46,126 nucleotides of DNA, taken from assembly GCA_041481445.1 (NCBI GenBank), contig JBGPBV010000039.1, positions 1-46,126 of the forward strand, in the 5' to 3' direction. Both the position numbers and the translations under genes were made by a program. The notes beneath the pieces are model-generated. The model saw nothing but the letters and a program-made list of their open reading frames with translations, ran no database searches and was not told the origin of the DNA. The stretch is from AA29 sp041481445 (GTDB lineage Bacteria; Acidobacteriota; Vicinamibacteria; Fen-336). Positions within the stretch are counted from its first letter, which is position 1; the number at the start of each line of letters is the position of its first letter. Below are positions 1 through 7,943 of the stretch, one piece after another.

Positions 1-775
1 AGACGTAGTGGCGCGGAAGGTCCGCGGCCTCCAGCATCTCGTCCGCGTGCAGCGCGGTGAGCGGCACCTCCGCGGTCGGGATCAGGAACAGGTCGCGGTC
101 GCCGGTGCGGGTCTTGAAGAGGTCGCCCTCGAACTTCGGGAGCTGGCCCGTCTTCAGCATCGTGTCGGGGGTGACCAGGTACGGGGGGACGACCTCGGTG
201 TACCCGCGCTCGCGCGTGTGCAGGTCGAGCATGAAGTCGACCAGCGCGCGCTCCAGGCGCGCCCCCGCTCCCCACTGGACGGTGAACCGCGCGCCCGAGA
301 TCTTGGCCGCGCGCTCGAAGTCGAGGATGCCGAGCTCGGGACCGATCTCCCAGTGCGGCTTCGGCGTGAAGGCGAAACGCGGCGGCTCGCCCACCCGGCG
401 GACCTCGACGTTCGCGCTCGCGTCGGGGCCCCGCGGGACGCTCGGATCGGGGACGTTGGGAATCACGAGGAGGGCCTGGCGGATCGCCTCTTCCACGTCC
501 GTGAGGCGGGTTTCCAGCCCCTTGAGCTCGTCGGAGAGCGCCTTCATCTCCGCCTTGACTGCGCTGACGTCCTCTCCGGCACGACCCCGGCGAGCGATAT
601 CCTCGCCACGCACCTTCTGTGTGTGGCGGTGCGCCTCGACCGTCTGGAGAAGAGCACGACGCTCCAGGTCGAGGGCCCAGGGATCGCCGCGCGAGAGGTC
701 GAGCGTGGCGCCGCGCGCGGCGAGCATGTCTTCCAGCGCGCCGCGATTCTCCACCACCCACTTCAGGTCGAGCAT
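1..775 (-). CDS. serS: Seryl-tRNA synthetase, C-terminus cut by window edge
   Basis: Charges tRNA-Ser with serine in the cytoplasm. About 258 N-terminal residues are visible. The protein opens MLDLKWVVENR, continues into the long helical tRNA-binding arm (residues about 30-100), and then enters the class II catalytic core, with a motif resembling the family's TxEVPL (PTAEVPLTALH) near residue 240. The reading frame runs off the left edge, so motif 3 is missing. The start is the ATG at 775. It lies 8 nt after a TGCTACCCT extended -10 on the same strand and has no Shine-Dalgarno sequence, so a leaderless message is likely. It is divergent from galU, 42 bp away. Identity is clear from the coiled-coil arm plus the TAEVPL region. 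Confidence 0.95.
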   Translation of the reverse strand, partial: MLDLKWVVENRGALEDMLAARGATLDLSRGDPWALDLERRALLQTVEAHRHTQKVRGEDIARRGRAGEDVSAVKAEMKALSDELKGLETRLTDVEEAIRQALLVIPNVPDPSVPRGPDASANVEVRRVGEPPRFAFTPKPHWEIGPELGILDFERAAKISGARFTVQWGAGARLERALVDFMLDLHTRERGYTEVVPPYLVTPDTMLKTGQLPKFEGDLFKTRTGDRDLFLIPTAEVPLTALHADEMLEAADLPRHYV

Positions 776-783
776 GACGGGCG

Positions 784-792
784 AGGGTAGCA
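784..792 (-). promoter_or_regulatory. Extended -10 of serS
   Basis: On the minus strand the sequence reads TGCTACCCT, with the TACCCT hexamer ending 8 nt before the serS ATG. No clear -35 is seen. The short gap and absent Shine-Dalgarno suggest a leaderless transcript. Confidence 0.5.
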
Positions 793-801
793 CGAGGCCC
801 G

Positions 802-810
802 TGTTAGCAT
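802..810 (+). promoter_or_regulatory. Extended -10 of galU
   Basis: The sequence TGTTAGCAT has the form TGnTAnnnT. The hexamer TAGCAT (805-810) ends 7 nt before the galU ATG. No -35 or Shine-Dalgarno is evident, consistent with leaderless initiation. Confidence 0.5.
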
Positions 811-817
811 CGTTTGG

Positions 818-1696
818 ATGAAGGGCCGCGTCCGCAAGGCCGTATTCCCTGCCGCCGGCCTGGGCACGCGCTTCCTCCCCGCCACCAAGGCGCAGCCGAA
901 GGAGATGCTGCCCCTGGTCGACAAGCCGATCATCCAGTACGTGATCGAGGAGGCCGTCGCCGCCGGCCTCACCAACATCATCATCGTCACCGGCCGCGGC
1001 AAGAACGCGATCGAGGACCACTTCGACGTCTCCTACGAGCTGGAGCGGCTGCTCCAGGAGCGTGGCAAGACCGACCTCCTCGAACAGGTGCGCGCCGTCT
1101 CCAACATGATCAACGTCTCCTACGTCCGGCAGGGGGAGGCCCTGGGCCTCGGGCACGCCGTGCTGGTGGCGCGCGACCTCGTGGGCGACGAGCCCTTCGC
1201 GGTCATGCTCGGGGACGACATCATCGACAGCGTCGTCCCCTGCATGAAGCAGATGGTGGACGTGTTCGACCGCCACCAGGGTCCCGTCATCGCCGTGCAC
1301 CAGGTGCCGAAGGAGGAGATCTCCGCCTACGGCGTGATCGACGGCGATCGCGGCGAGGGCCTCGACGACCGCGTGTACCGGATCCGCGACCTCGTGGAGA
1401 AGCCGCGCGCGGAAGAGGCGCCGAGCGACCTCGCCATCATCGGACGCTACATCCTGACCCCCGACATCTTCGAGGCCCTCGACAAGACCCCGCGCGATGC
1501 GGGCGGCGAGATCCAGCTCACCAACGGCCTGCGTACGCTCAAGGACCGCCGCCCGATGTACGGCTACCGGTTCGAGGGCGTCCGGCACGACGCCGGGAAC
1601 AAGCTCGGCTTCCTGAAGGCGACGGTGGAGTTCGCGCTCAAGCGCGAGGACCTGGGCGGCCCGTTCCGCGAATACCTGAAGGGGCTGAAGCTCTAG
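818..1696 (+). CDS. galU: UTP-glucose-1-phosphate uridylyltransferase
   Basis: Makes UDP-glucose from UTP and glucose-1-phosphate, the entry sugar nucleotide for surface glycans and glycogen-type metabolism. The 292 residues match the usual GalU length. The nucleotide-binding motif AAGLGTRFLPATKA lies at residues 12-25, followed by KEMLPLVDKPIIQY. The central region has GLGHAVL and the metal-site segment VMLGDDII, and VEKP occurs before residue 200. The ATG at 818 follows an extended -10 by 7 nt and matches the family N-terminus. The stop codon overlaps the stop of the convergent FmdB-type gene. The product could feed the glycan locus at the right end of the window, but nothing in the sequence links them directly. 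Confidence 0.95.
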   Translation: MKGRVRKAVFPAAGLGTRFLPATKAQPKEMLPLVDKPIIQYVIEEAVAAGLTNIIIVTGRGKNAIEDHFDVSYELERLLQERGKTDLLEQVRAVSNMINVSYVRQGEALGLGHAVLVARDLVGDEPFAVMLGDDIIDSVVPCMKQMVDVFDRHQGPVIAVHQVPKEEISAYGVIDGDRGEGLDDRVYRIRDLVEKPRAEEAPSDLAIIGRYILTPDIFEALDKTPRDAGGEIQLTNGLRTLKDRRPMYGYRFEGVRHDAGNKLGFLKATVEFALKREDLGGPFREYLKGLKL

Positions 1697-2118
1697 GACG
1701 ACTTGCTGCCGCTGTCCTTGCCCGTGCTGGAGGACGCGGCGGTGGTCGTCGTCTTGCTCTCCGACGAGGACGAGGAGGACGTGCCGGCGTCCTTCGATCC
1801 CTCGGACTTGCCGCCCTCGCCCTTACCCTCGCCCTTACCCTCGCCCTTGCCCTCGCCCTTGCCCTCGCCCTTGCCCTCGCCCTTGCCGTCGCCCTTGCCG
1901 TCGCCCTTGGAGGCCTCCCCCTTGCCGCCCTTGCCGTCCGACTTGCGCGCATAGTCGGTGATGTACCAGCCGGTGCCCTTGAACTGGATGGCGGGCGCGG
2001 ACAGGAGCTTCTGGATGTCCGACCCACAGGTGGGGCACTTGGTGAGCGGTTCGTCCGAGAACTTCTTGATCAGCTCGAACCGGCCACACTTGGGGCACTG
2101 GTACTCGTAAAGCGGCAC
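1693..2118 (-). CDS. FmdB-type zinc ribbon protein with Gly/Lys/Glu repeat tail
   Basis: Small (141 aa) FmdB/CxxC-zinc-ribbon family regulatory protein of unknown exact role. The N-terminus PLYEYQCPKCG is diagnostic, and the Zn ligands are C8, C11, C28 and C31. After about residue 65 it becomes wholly low-complexity: eight KGEG/KGDG units followed by a Ser/Thr/Lys-rich end. Family members are usually 60-110 residues and often have short disordered tails, so this one is extended. I chose the GTG at 2118, not the ATG at 2151. It gives the canonical N-terminus and has GGGAGG about 11 nt upstream, itself behind a TGCTACAGT -10. The stop codon shares the palindrome CTAG with the stop of galU. Confidence 0.85.
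   Translation of the reverse strand: MPLYEYQCPKCGRFELIKKFSDEPLTKCPTCGSDIQKLLSAPAIQFKGTGWYITDYARKSDGKGGKGEASKGDGKGDGKGEGKGEGKGEGKGEGKGEGKGEGGKSEGSKDAGTSSSSSSESKTTTTAASSSTGKDSGSKSS
1814..1909 (+). repeat. Tandem 12-bp repeat, 8 units, inside the FmdB-type gene
   Basis: Eight head-to-tail copies of CCCTCGCCCTTG or one-base variants. The first two units end in TTA, and the last two begin CCG. On the coding (minus) strand each unit encodes Lys-Gly-Glu/Asp-Gly. The period is a multiple of three, so copy-number change would keep the frame. Confidence 0.9.
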
Positions 2119-2141
2119 GCGTGAAGCGACCTCCCGAGACC

Positions 2142-2150
2142 ACTGTAGCA
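2142..2150 (-). promoter_or_regulatory. Extended -10 of the FmdB-type gene
   Basis: The minus strand reads TGCTACAGT, 23 nt upstream of the chosen GTG. The intervening leader holds a GGGAGG ribosome-binding site, so this unit has a short leader rather than being leaderless. Confidence 0.4.
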
Positions 2151-2159
2151 TGCGCGAAC

Positions 2160-2188
2160 TTGATCACCGAGTCGGTTGGCGCTACCCT
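2160..2188 (+). promoter_or_regulatory. Sigma70-like promoter for the beta-helix gene
   Basis: TTGATC (2160-2165) and TACCCT (2183-2188) are separated by exactly 17 bp. The gene start is 76 nt further on, after a leader ending in GCGAGGT a few nt before the ATG. This is one of two places in the window where a recognisable -35 accompanies the -10. Confidence 0.5.
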
Positions 2189-2264
2189 GTGCAGACTCCC
2201 ACCCCCTCTCCTCCCCGGAAACCTCAGGCCGAGGAGGTCACACCGGTTCTCGAGCGAGGTCTGA

Positions 2265-4484
2265 ATGCCGCGAAAGCGCCTCACCCTTTGCCTTGTCCTG
2301 GTCGCCACGATGTCGATGGTCCCGTACGCCAGCCCGGCCCCGGTGGGGACGGCCTTTACCTACCAGGGGCGGCTGGTCAACGGCGGCTCGCCCGCCAATG
2401 CGAGCTTCGACCTCGAGTTCCGGCTCTTCGACGCGCCGAGCGCTGGGAGCCCCGTCGGCAGCCCGGTGGACGTCCCGAGCGTCGCCGTCGTCTCGGGCCT
2501 GTTCACGGTGAGCCTCGACTTCGGCTTCTCGCCGTTCGCGGGGGAGATGCGCTGGCTGGAGATCGGGGTCAAGCCGGCGGGGTCTCCCAACCCCTACGTC
2601 ACGTTGACGCCGAGGCAGGTGCTGACCCCGGCGCCGTACTCCGTCTTCAGCAGCTACACCGACCCCGCCCACCTCACCAACCTCAACGCGAGCAACCTCA
2701 CGTCGGGCACGGTGCCGAGTGGGCAGCTCACGGGGAGCTATACGAGCCCTCTCGCGTTCACGAACCCGGGGAACGCGTTCGTGGGCGACGGCTCCGGCCT
2801 CACGAACCTCAACGCGCAGGCCAAGCTACGCCGGACGATCGTGGTGACCCCGGTGGGGTTGGCCTCCGCCAACGGCACCGTCCTCCTGGCGGCGCTGGCC
2901 TCCATCTCGGCCCCGTCCGCGGCCGACCCCTGGCTCATCAAGATCGAGCCCGGCGTCTACGACGTGGGCGCGCCCGGCGCCCTCGTGATGAAGCCGTTCG
3001 TGGACATCGAGGGGTCCGGTGAGTCGGTCACGAAGATCACCGCCTCCGGCAGCGGCACCAACACGGCGGGCACGGTCCAGGTCGTGAGCAACAGCGAGCT
3101 GCGGCGCCTCACGGTCGAGAACAGGGGAGGCGCCGCCTATGCCAGGGCTCTCTACGTCACCGCCGCCGATGCCAGCGCGCGGATCAGCCACGTGACGGTG
3201 GTGAGCTCCGGAGGCACCAGCGAGACCCAGGGGTTCTTCGCGGACGGGCTCGCGACCGCGACCGTGACCGACCTGACCGCGCAGGCCTTCCCCCCCAACG
3301 GATCCCCTGGTTACGGCGTGCTCAACGTGAACGCGTCGCCCACCATGACGAACGTCCAGAGCTTCGCCACCGGCGGCAGCTTCGCGCAGGCGGTGTGGAA
3401 CTGCTGCGGGGCGGCCCCGATCCTGCGCAACTTCGTGGCCATCGCCAGCGGCGGAACCACCGAGAACCGCGGGATGGCCAACGTGGACTCGTCGGGCAAC
3501 CTCGAGAACGTCGTGGCCATCGGGACGGGCGCGGCGGGCACGAACTACGGCATCTACAACTTGGGGACGGCCGCGCCCACCATGCGCTTCGTCGACTGCC
3601 GCGCGATCGGAGCGACGGGCAACAACTACGGCTGCTCCAACTTCGCGAGCACGCACCCCACGATGATGGACGTCTTCGCCGAGGGGGCCGGCGGCACGAA
3701 CGCCCAAGGCATCCACAACGAGACGGCGGTCGCCGGCCTCAGCCTGACGCACATCCGGGCGGTGGCCTCCGGCGCCTCCACCGCCAACCATGCGGTGGAG
3801 GTCAACGCGGGCGGTCCCTCGATCGTGGACATGGAGGCGGTCGCTTCCGGCGCCGCATCCTCGGAGGTGGTGGGCGTGTCGATCTCGAACGCCTCCCCGA
3901 GCCTCAGCCACGTCACGGCCGTCGGCGGCTCCTCCGGAAGCGGCAACGTGGCCGGGGTGCACGCGGTCGGCGGCACCACCGCGCCCACGCTGAGCCAGGT
4001 GGCGGCCAGCGCGAACGGAGGCGCAAACGCGTGGGGCATCTGGAACAATGCCACGAGCGCGCTGACCCTCGCGAACGTGACCATCTCGGCCGCGGGGGGC
4101 GCGATCAGCTCCGTGGGGCTGTTCAACCAGACCGCCACTGCCGTCACGTTGACGAACGTCGCCGCGACGTCCAACGGCACCGCCGGCGCGAACTCCTACG
4201 GCATCTGGAACCAGGCCGTGACCCTGGCCACCCTGTCCAACGTCCGGGCGGTGGCCGCCGGCGGCGCGTTGAGCTACGGAATCTTCAACGGCACCACCGC
4301 CAGCACGGTGAAGATCGACCGCTCGACGGTCAGCGGCGGCACCAACAGCATCCAGAACGGGATCGCCTCCACCGTCAACGTCGGAGGCAGCCAGCTCGTG
4401 GGGGCCGTGGGTGGGGCCGCCAGCTTCACCTGCGTGTTCTCCTTCAGCGGCTCGTTCGTCGCGTTGAACGCGGGCTGCAACTGA
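2265..4484 (+). CDS. Secreted right-handed beta-helix repeat protein
   Basis: A 739-residue exported protein with no recognised enzymatic motif. Residues 1-25 are a Sec signal peptide (MPRKR, hydrophobic core, ASPAP). Residues about 27-125 form a domain beginning AFTYQGRLVNGG, a sequence type I associate with large secreted proteins of environmental bacteria. Near residue 170 is FVGDGSGLTNLNA, a motif also found in tail-fibre-like stalk proteins. From about residue 275 to 720 there are roughly 15 imperfect repeats of 25-28 residues, rich in Ala, Gly, Thr and Asn, with the pattern (S/A)PTLxNVxAxAxGG...GIxN. This fits one coil per repeat of a pectate-lyase-like beta helix. Only a few Cys are present, and there is no anchor at the C-terminus (ends ALNAGCN). 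It is likely a surface adhesin or structural stalk; substrate binding is not excluded. Confidence 0.75.
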   Translation: MPRKRLTLCLVLVATMSMVPYASPAPVGTAFTYQGRLVNGGSPANASFDLEFRLFDAPSAGSPVGSPVDVPSVAVVSGLFTVSLDFGFSPFAGEMRWLEIGVKPAGSPNPYVTLTPRQVLTPAPYSVFSSYTDPAHLTNLNASNLTSGTVPSGQLTGSYTSPLAFTNPGNAFVGDGSGLTNLNAQAKLRRTIVVTPVGLASANGTVLLAALASISAPSAADPWLIKIEPGVYDVGAPGALVMKPFVDIEGSGESVTKITASGSGTNTAGTVQVVSNSELRRLTVENRGGAAYARALYVTAADASARISHVTVVSSGGTSETQGFFADGLATATVTDLTAQAFPPNGSPGYGVLNVNASPTMTNVQSFATGGSFAQAVWNCCGAAPILRNFVAIASGGTTENRGMANVDSSGNLENVVAIGTGAAGTNYGIYNLGTAAPTMRFVDCRAIGATGNNYGCSNFASTHPTMMDVFAEGAGGTNAQGIHNETAVAGLSLTHIRAVASGASTANHAVEVNAGGPSIVDMEAVASGAASSEVVGVSISNASPSLSHVTAVGGSSGSGNVAGVHAVGGTTAPTLSQVAASANGGANAWGIWNNATSALTLANVTISAAGGAISSVGLFNQTATAVTLTNVAATSNGTAGANSYGIWNQAVTLATLSNVRAVAAGGALSYGIFNGTTASTVKIDRSTVSGGTNSIQNGIASTVNVGGSQLVGAVGGAASFTCVFSFSGSFVALNAGCN

Positions 4485-4491
4485 AGCGGGG

Positions 4492-4501
4492 CGGGCGCCC
4501 G
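4492..4501. terminator. GC-rich palindrome between convergent genes
   Basis: CGGGCGCCCG is a perfect 10-bp palindrome filling the 20-bp gap between the stop codons of the beta-helix gene and polA. It could act as a transcription stop in both directions, but no U-tract is present. Confidence 0.35.
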
Positions 4502-4504
4502 ACT

Positions 4505-7180
4505 CTAGTGCACCTCCGCCCAGCTCGATCCCAGCCGCGCGTCCGCCACCAGAGGCACGTCCAGCACCAGCGCGCCCTCCATGATCTCCTTGACCAGCGC
4601 GCGGGCGCTCTCCGCCTCCTCTTCCGGCACCTCCAGCAGCAGCTCGTCGTGGATCTGCAGGATGAGGCGTGAGCGCATGCGCCGCTGGCGCAGCTCGCGG
4701 TGGAGGTCGATCATGGCCTTCTTGATGAGGTCGGCGGCCGAGCCCTGGACGGGCGTGTTCATGGCCTGCCGCTCCGCCTCCATGCGCACCTGGAAGTTCT
4801 TGGCCTTGAGGTCGGGCAGGCGCCGCAGCCGGCCCAGCAGCGTGCGCACCATCCCCGTCTCGCGGGCGCGCGCGATCGTGTCGTCGATGAACGCGCGCAC
4901 GGCCGGGTAGCGCGCGAAGTAGGCCTGGATGAACTGGTCGGCCTCCTTCTGGCTCACCCCGATGTCCTTGGCCAGGGTGAAGGCGGTCTTGCCGTAGAGG
5001 AGCGCGTAGTTGACCATCTTCGAGACCCGCCGCTGCTCCTCGGGCGGGACGGCGGACAGCGGGCCGAAGATCTCCCGGGACGTGCGGTCGTGGACGTCCT
5101 CGCCGCGCCGGAAGGTGTCGATCAGGGTCGGGTCCTTCGACAGGTGGGCGAGCACGCGCAGCTCGATCTGGCTGTAGTCGGCGCTGAGCAGGAGGTGGCC
5201 GCGCTCGGCCACGAAGGCCTCCCGGATGCGGCGGCCCTCCACGGTCCGGATGGGGATGTTCTGGAGGTTGGGGTCGGCCACGGAGAGCCGCCCGGTGGCG
5301 GCCACCGTCTGGTTGAAGCTGGCGTGGATGCGGCCGGTGCGGGGGTTCACGAGCAGGGGCAACGCGTCCACGTAGGTCGACTTGAGCTTCTGCACCGCGC
5401 GGTACTCGAGGATCTTGCGCGGCAGCTCGTGATGGCGGGCGAGCTCCTCCAGGACTTCCTCCGCGGTGGAGGCGGCGCGGGTCTTGGCCGTCTTCTTGGC
5501 CGACTTCATCCCCAGCCGGTCGAAGAGGATGTCGCGGAGCTGGATGGGCGAGTTGATGTTGAAGGGGCCGCCGGCCAGCTCGTGGATGCGCGCGGTCAGG
5601 TCGCCGATCTGCTGCTCCATGTCCCGGCTCATGTCGGCCAGGAAGGGCACGTTGATCTTGACCCCGGCCCGCTCCATGTCCGCCAGCACCTCGACCAGGG
5701 GCAGCTCCATCTGCGCGTAGATGTCGGCCAGCTCCTGCTCCTTCAGGCGGCGCGTGAGCGGATCCTCCAGCCGCAGCGCGAAGTCGGCATCCTGGGTGGC
5801 GGCGGCGGCGGCGGCGGAGAGGCTGACCTCCCCTCCGCCCTCCACGAGCGGGCTCGACGGAGTCGGGCGCTCGCCCAGGAACTCGACGGCGAGGTCCTCC
5901 AGGCTGTATTGCCGGCGGCCCGGGTTGAGGAGGTAGGAGGCGACGAGGGCGTCGAAGCCCAGGCTCTCGCAGCCCAGCCCCTGCTCGCAGAGCATGATGC
6001 GGTCGTGCTTCCCGCGCGCGGAGAGCTTGTGGACCAACGGGTCCTCGAACAGCGGCCGCATGACCTCGAGCAGCTCGGACGCGGGACGGCCGTCGGGGAC
6101 TTCGAGCGGCGAATGGCCGAGGGGGATGTAGACGGCGTGTCCGCGCTCCCAGGCCAGCGCCACCCCCACCGGCCGGGCGCGCATGGGCTCCCGCTGGTCG
6201 CGCACGAAGCAGACCGCGACCTTCCCGGCCTGGCGGGCGGCGGCCACCGCCTTCCGGATCGCGTCCGGCTCGGTGAGGACGTCGTATTGCGTGCGGCTGG
6301 GCCCCGCCTCCGGCGCGTACTCCTTGGCCAGGGCGACGAACTCGAGCTCGGTGAAGAGCCCGTTCGCGGCCGCGCGGTTGGGCGGCCGCCGCTTCAGGCT
6401 CTCGAGGTCGAGGGTGACCGGCACGTCCGCGCGCAGCGTCACGAGCTGCTTGGAGAGGACGGCGTTGTCCCGATGGTTGACCAGGCCCTCGCGGTAGGCG
6501 TTGCGCTTGACCTTGTCCGCGTTCGCCAGCACGTCTTCGAGGGTGCCGAACTCGCGGACGAGGTCGCGCGCCCCCTTCTCGCCGATCCCGGGCACGCCGG
6601 GCACGTTGTCCACGCTGTCGCCCACGAGGGCGAGCACGTCGACGATGCGCTCCGGCGGCACCCCCCACTTCTCCTCGACCATCCTCCGGTCGTAGAGGGT
6701 GGACGGCGCGCCCTCCCTCCCGGGGCTGATCACGAGCACGTCGTCGCTGACGAGCTGGAGCAGGTCCTTGTCGCCGGACACGACCACGACCTTGAGGTCC
6801 TGCTCGACGGCCTGGCGGGCCAGGGTCGCGATGACGTCGTCGGCCTCGAACCCGGCCACGTCGATCCGGGGCAAGCCGAAGACCTCACAGACCCGCGAGA
6901 CGTACGGGAGCTGGACGGCGAGGTCGTCGTCCATCCGCCGCCGGGTGGCCTTGTACTCGGTGTACTGCTGGTGGCGGAAGGTGGCCCCGGGCAGGTCGAA
7001 GGAGATGCCGACCCACTCGGGGTCCTCGTCCTGGTAGAGCTTGCGCAGCATCGTGGTGAAGCCGTAGACGGCGTTGGTGGGCAGGCCGCGGGTGGTGGCG
7101 AGGCCCTTGATGGCGAAGTAGGCGCGGTGGAGCTGCGCGCTGCCGTCGATCAGGTACACCGTCCGCGGTCGGGCCATCAT
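4505..7180 (-). CDS. polA: DNA polymerase I, proofreading site apparently inactive
   Basis: Gap filling and Okazaki fragment maturation. The 891 residues contain a 5'-3' exonuclease domain (about 1-300, with the DKDLLQLV and VDNVPGVPGIG segments), a 3'-5' exonuclease-like domain (about 300-490) and the polymerase domain. Polymerase motif A DYSQIELR (D668), motif B RRVSKMVNYALLYG and motif C HDE (D845) are intact. In the 3'-5' domain the DxE pair of E. coli (D355, E357) is replaced by F325 and R327. D393 and D464 remain, and the Tyr before D464 is lost. This pattern suggests no proofreading. In motif B, Tyr725 replaces the Phe762 of E. coli. The start is MMARPRTVYLIDG; the second ATG (7177) is equally possible. 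It is divergent from 7202 with only 21 bp between. Confidence 0.96.
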   Translation of the reverse strand: MMARPRTVYLIDGSAQLHRAYFAIKGLATTRGLPTNAVYGFTTMLRKLYQDEDPEWVGISFDLPGATFRHQQYTEYKATRRRMDDDLAVQLPYVSRVCEVFGLPRIDVAGFEADDVIATLARQAVEQDLKVVVVSGDKDLLQLVSDDVLVISPGREGAPSTLYDRRMVEEKWGVPPERIVDVLALVGDSVDNVPGVPGIGEKGARDLVREFGTLEDVLANADKVKRNAYREGLVNHRDNAVLSKQLVTLRADVPVTLDLESLKRRPPNRAAANGLFTELEFVALAKEYAPEAGPSRTQYDVLTEPDAIRKAVAAARQAGKVAVCFVRDQREPMRARPVGVALAWERGHAVYIPLGHSPLEVPDGRPASELLEVMRPLFEDPLVHKLSARGKHDRIMLCEQGLGCESLGFDALVASYLLNPGRRQYSLEDLAVEFLGERPTPSSPLVEGGGEVSLSAAAAAATQDADFALRLEDPLTRRLKEQELADIYAQMELPLVEVLADMERAGVKINVPFLADMSRDMEQQIGDLTARIHELAGGPFNINSPIQLRDILFDRLGMKSAKKTAKTRAASTAEEVLEELARHHELPRKILEYRAVQKLKSTYVDALPLLVNPRTGRIHASFNQTVAATGRLSVADPNLQNIPIRTVEGRRIREAFVAERGHLLLSADYSQIELRVLAHLSKDPTLIDTFRRGEDVHDRTSREIFGPLSAVPPEEQRRVSKMVNYALLYGKTAFTLAKDIGVSQKEADQFIQAYFARYPAVRAFIDDTIARARETGMVRTLLGRLRRLPDLKAKNFQVRMEAERQAMNTPVQGSAADLIKKAMIDLHRELRQRRMRSRLILQIHDELLLEVPEEEAESARALVKEIMEGALVLDVPLVADARLGSSWAEVH

Positions 7181-7183
7181 GGG

Positions 7184-7193
7184 ATTCTATAAT
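7184..7193. promoter_or_regulatory. Overlapping divergent -10 boxes, polA and 7202 gene
   Basis: The plus strand carries a perfect TATAAT (7188-7193) ending 8 nt before the ATG at 7202. The minus strand carries TATAGA (7191-7186) ending 5 nt before the polA ATG. The two hexamers share four bases inside a near-palindrome (GATTCTATAATC), in a 21-bp intergenic space with no room for leaders. Confidence 0.55.
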
Positions 7194-7201
7194 CGCGGTC
7201 C

Positions 7202-7918
7202 ATGTGGCGCTCCGTGCTGGTCCTCCTGGCCGCCGCCTCGCTGCGCGGCTGCGTCGTCTACGAGTACGAGCACGAGTTCTGGCTGAGGGTGGACGGCTCG
7301 GGCACGGTCAACGTCACCGGGCGCCCGGAGCTGTGGGCGTCGATGAAGGGACTGGCCGGCGCCCAGGCCACGGACGCCGACGCCGCGCGCCAGGCCGTGC
7401 GCGGGCTGTTCGAGTCGTCGGGCCTGCGCGTGCGGCGAGTGACCCTCACCCACCGGGGGGGCCGCCCGTACCTGTTCGTCTCCGCGGACTTCACCGACGT
7501 GAACCGCCTGGCCGGGACGCCGGCCTTCCCCGACCTCGCCCTCACCCTGCGGCCGGACGGCGAGAACCTGCGCCTCGACGGGCGCTGGTCGCGACCCCGG
7601 GGCCTTCCCGACCCACGGGTCGAGCAGCGGGACGGCCTCATGGCCGTACGCTTCCACCTGCCGAGCAAGGTCTACTCGCATCGGAACGCGGTGGCGGGCG
7701 TCGAGCGCGGCAACATCGTGGGCTGGCGCCAGACCGTGACCGAGGGCCTGGCCGGCCGGGGCCTGGACCTCGGCGCGACCATGGACCGCCGGAGCATCCT
7801 CCTCTCGACGGTCGGGCTGTTCGCGGCCGCGATCGTCGCCGCCCTCACGCTGCTGGCGGGGGTGCTCGTCTGGGTCTTCCGCGCCGGCCGCCGATCACGG
7901 GCGGCGGCCGCGTCCTAG
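7202..7918 (+). CDS. Putative LppM-like lipoprotein with C-terminal membrane helix
   Basis: A 238-residue envelope protein of unknown function. The N-terminal hydrophobic stretch ends in LRGC, a weak lipobox with Cys17 as possible lipid site. Residues about 25-195 form one soluble domain that begins YEHEFWLRVDGSGTVNV and resembles the beta-rich LppM-type domain. Residues about 200-227 form a transmembrane helix followed by a basic tail (RAGRRSR). The ATG lies 8 nt downstream of a consensus TATAAT, so the message is probably leaderless. A HEAT-like gene with its own -10 follows after 37 bp. The LppM assignment rests on overall pattern, not on a diagnostic motif, and needs a profile search. Confidence 0.6.
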   Translation: MWRSVLVLLAAASLRGCVVYEYEHEFWLRVDGSGTVNVTGRPELWASMKGLAGAQATDADAARQAVRGLFESSGLRVRRVTLTHRGGRPYLFVSADFTDVNRLAGTPAFPDLALTLRPDGENLRLDGRWSRPRGLPDPRVEQRDGLMAVRFHLPSKVYSHRNAVAGVERGNIVGWRQTVTEGLAGRGLDLGATMDRRSILLSTVGLFAAAIVAALTLLAGVLVWVFRAGRRSRAAAAS

Positions 7919-7943
7919 CCGGACAATGGCCGGGGATCGGGAG

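Noticed and set aside
1814..1909. CRISPR-like array
   Set aside because: The 12-bp units are contiguous without spacers and encode Gly-Lys-Gly-Glu in a reading frame.
2770..2815. Phage tail fibre
   Set aside because: The GDGSGLTNL motif is also common in secreted bacterial repeat proteins, and no other phage gene is present.
2826..6668. 1280-residue minus-strand frame
   Set aside because: It is a high-GC shadow running through the beta-helix gene and polA in another frame. It is Arg/Ala/Gly-rich without family motifs.
4700..7192. 830-residue plus-strand frame opposite polA
   Set aside because: A mirror frame of polA, repetitive in Val/Glu/Gly/His. polA itself has all motifs.
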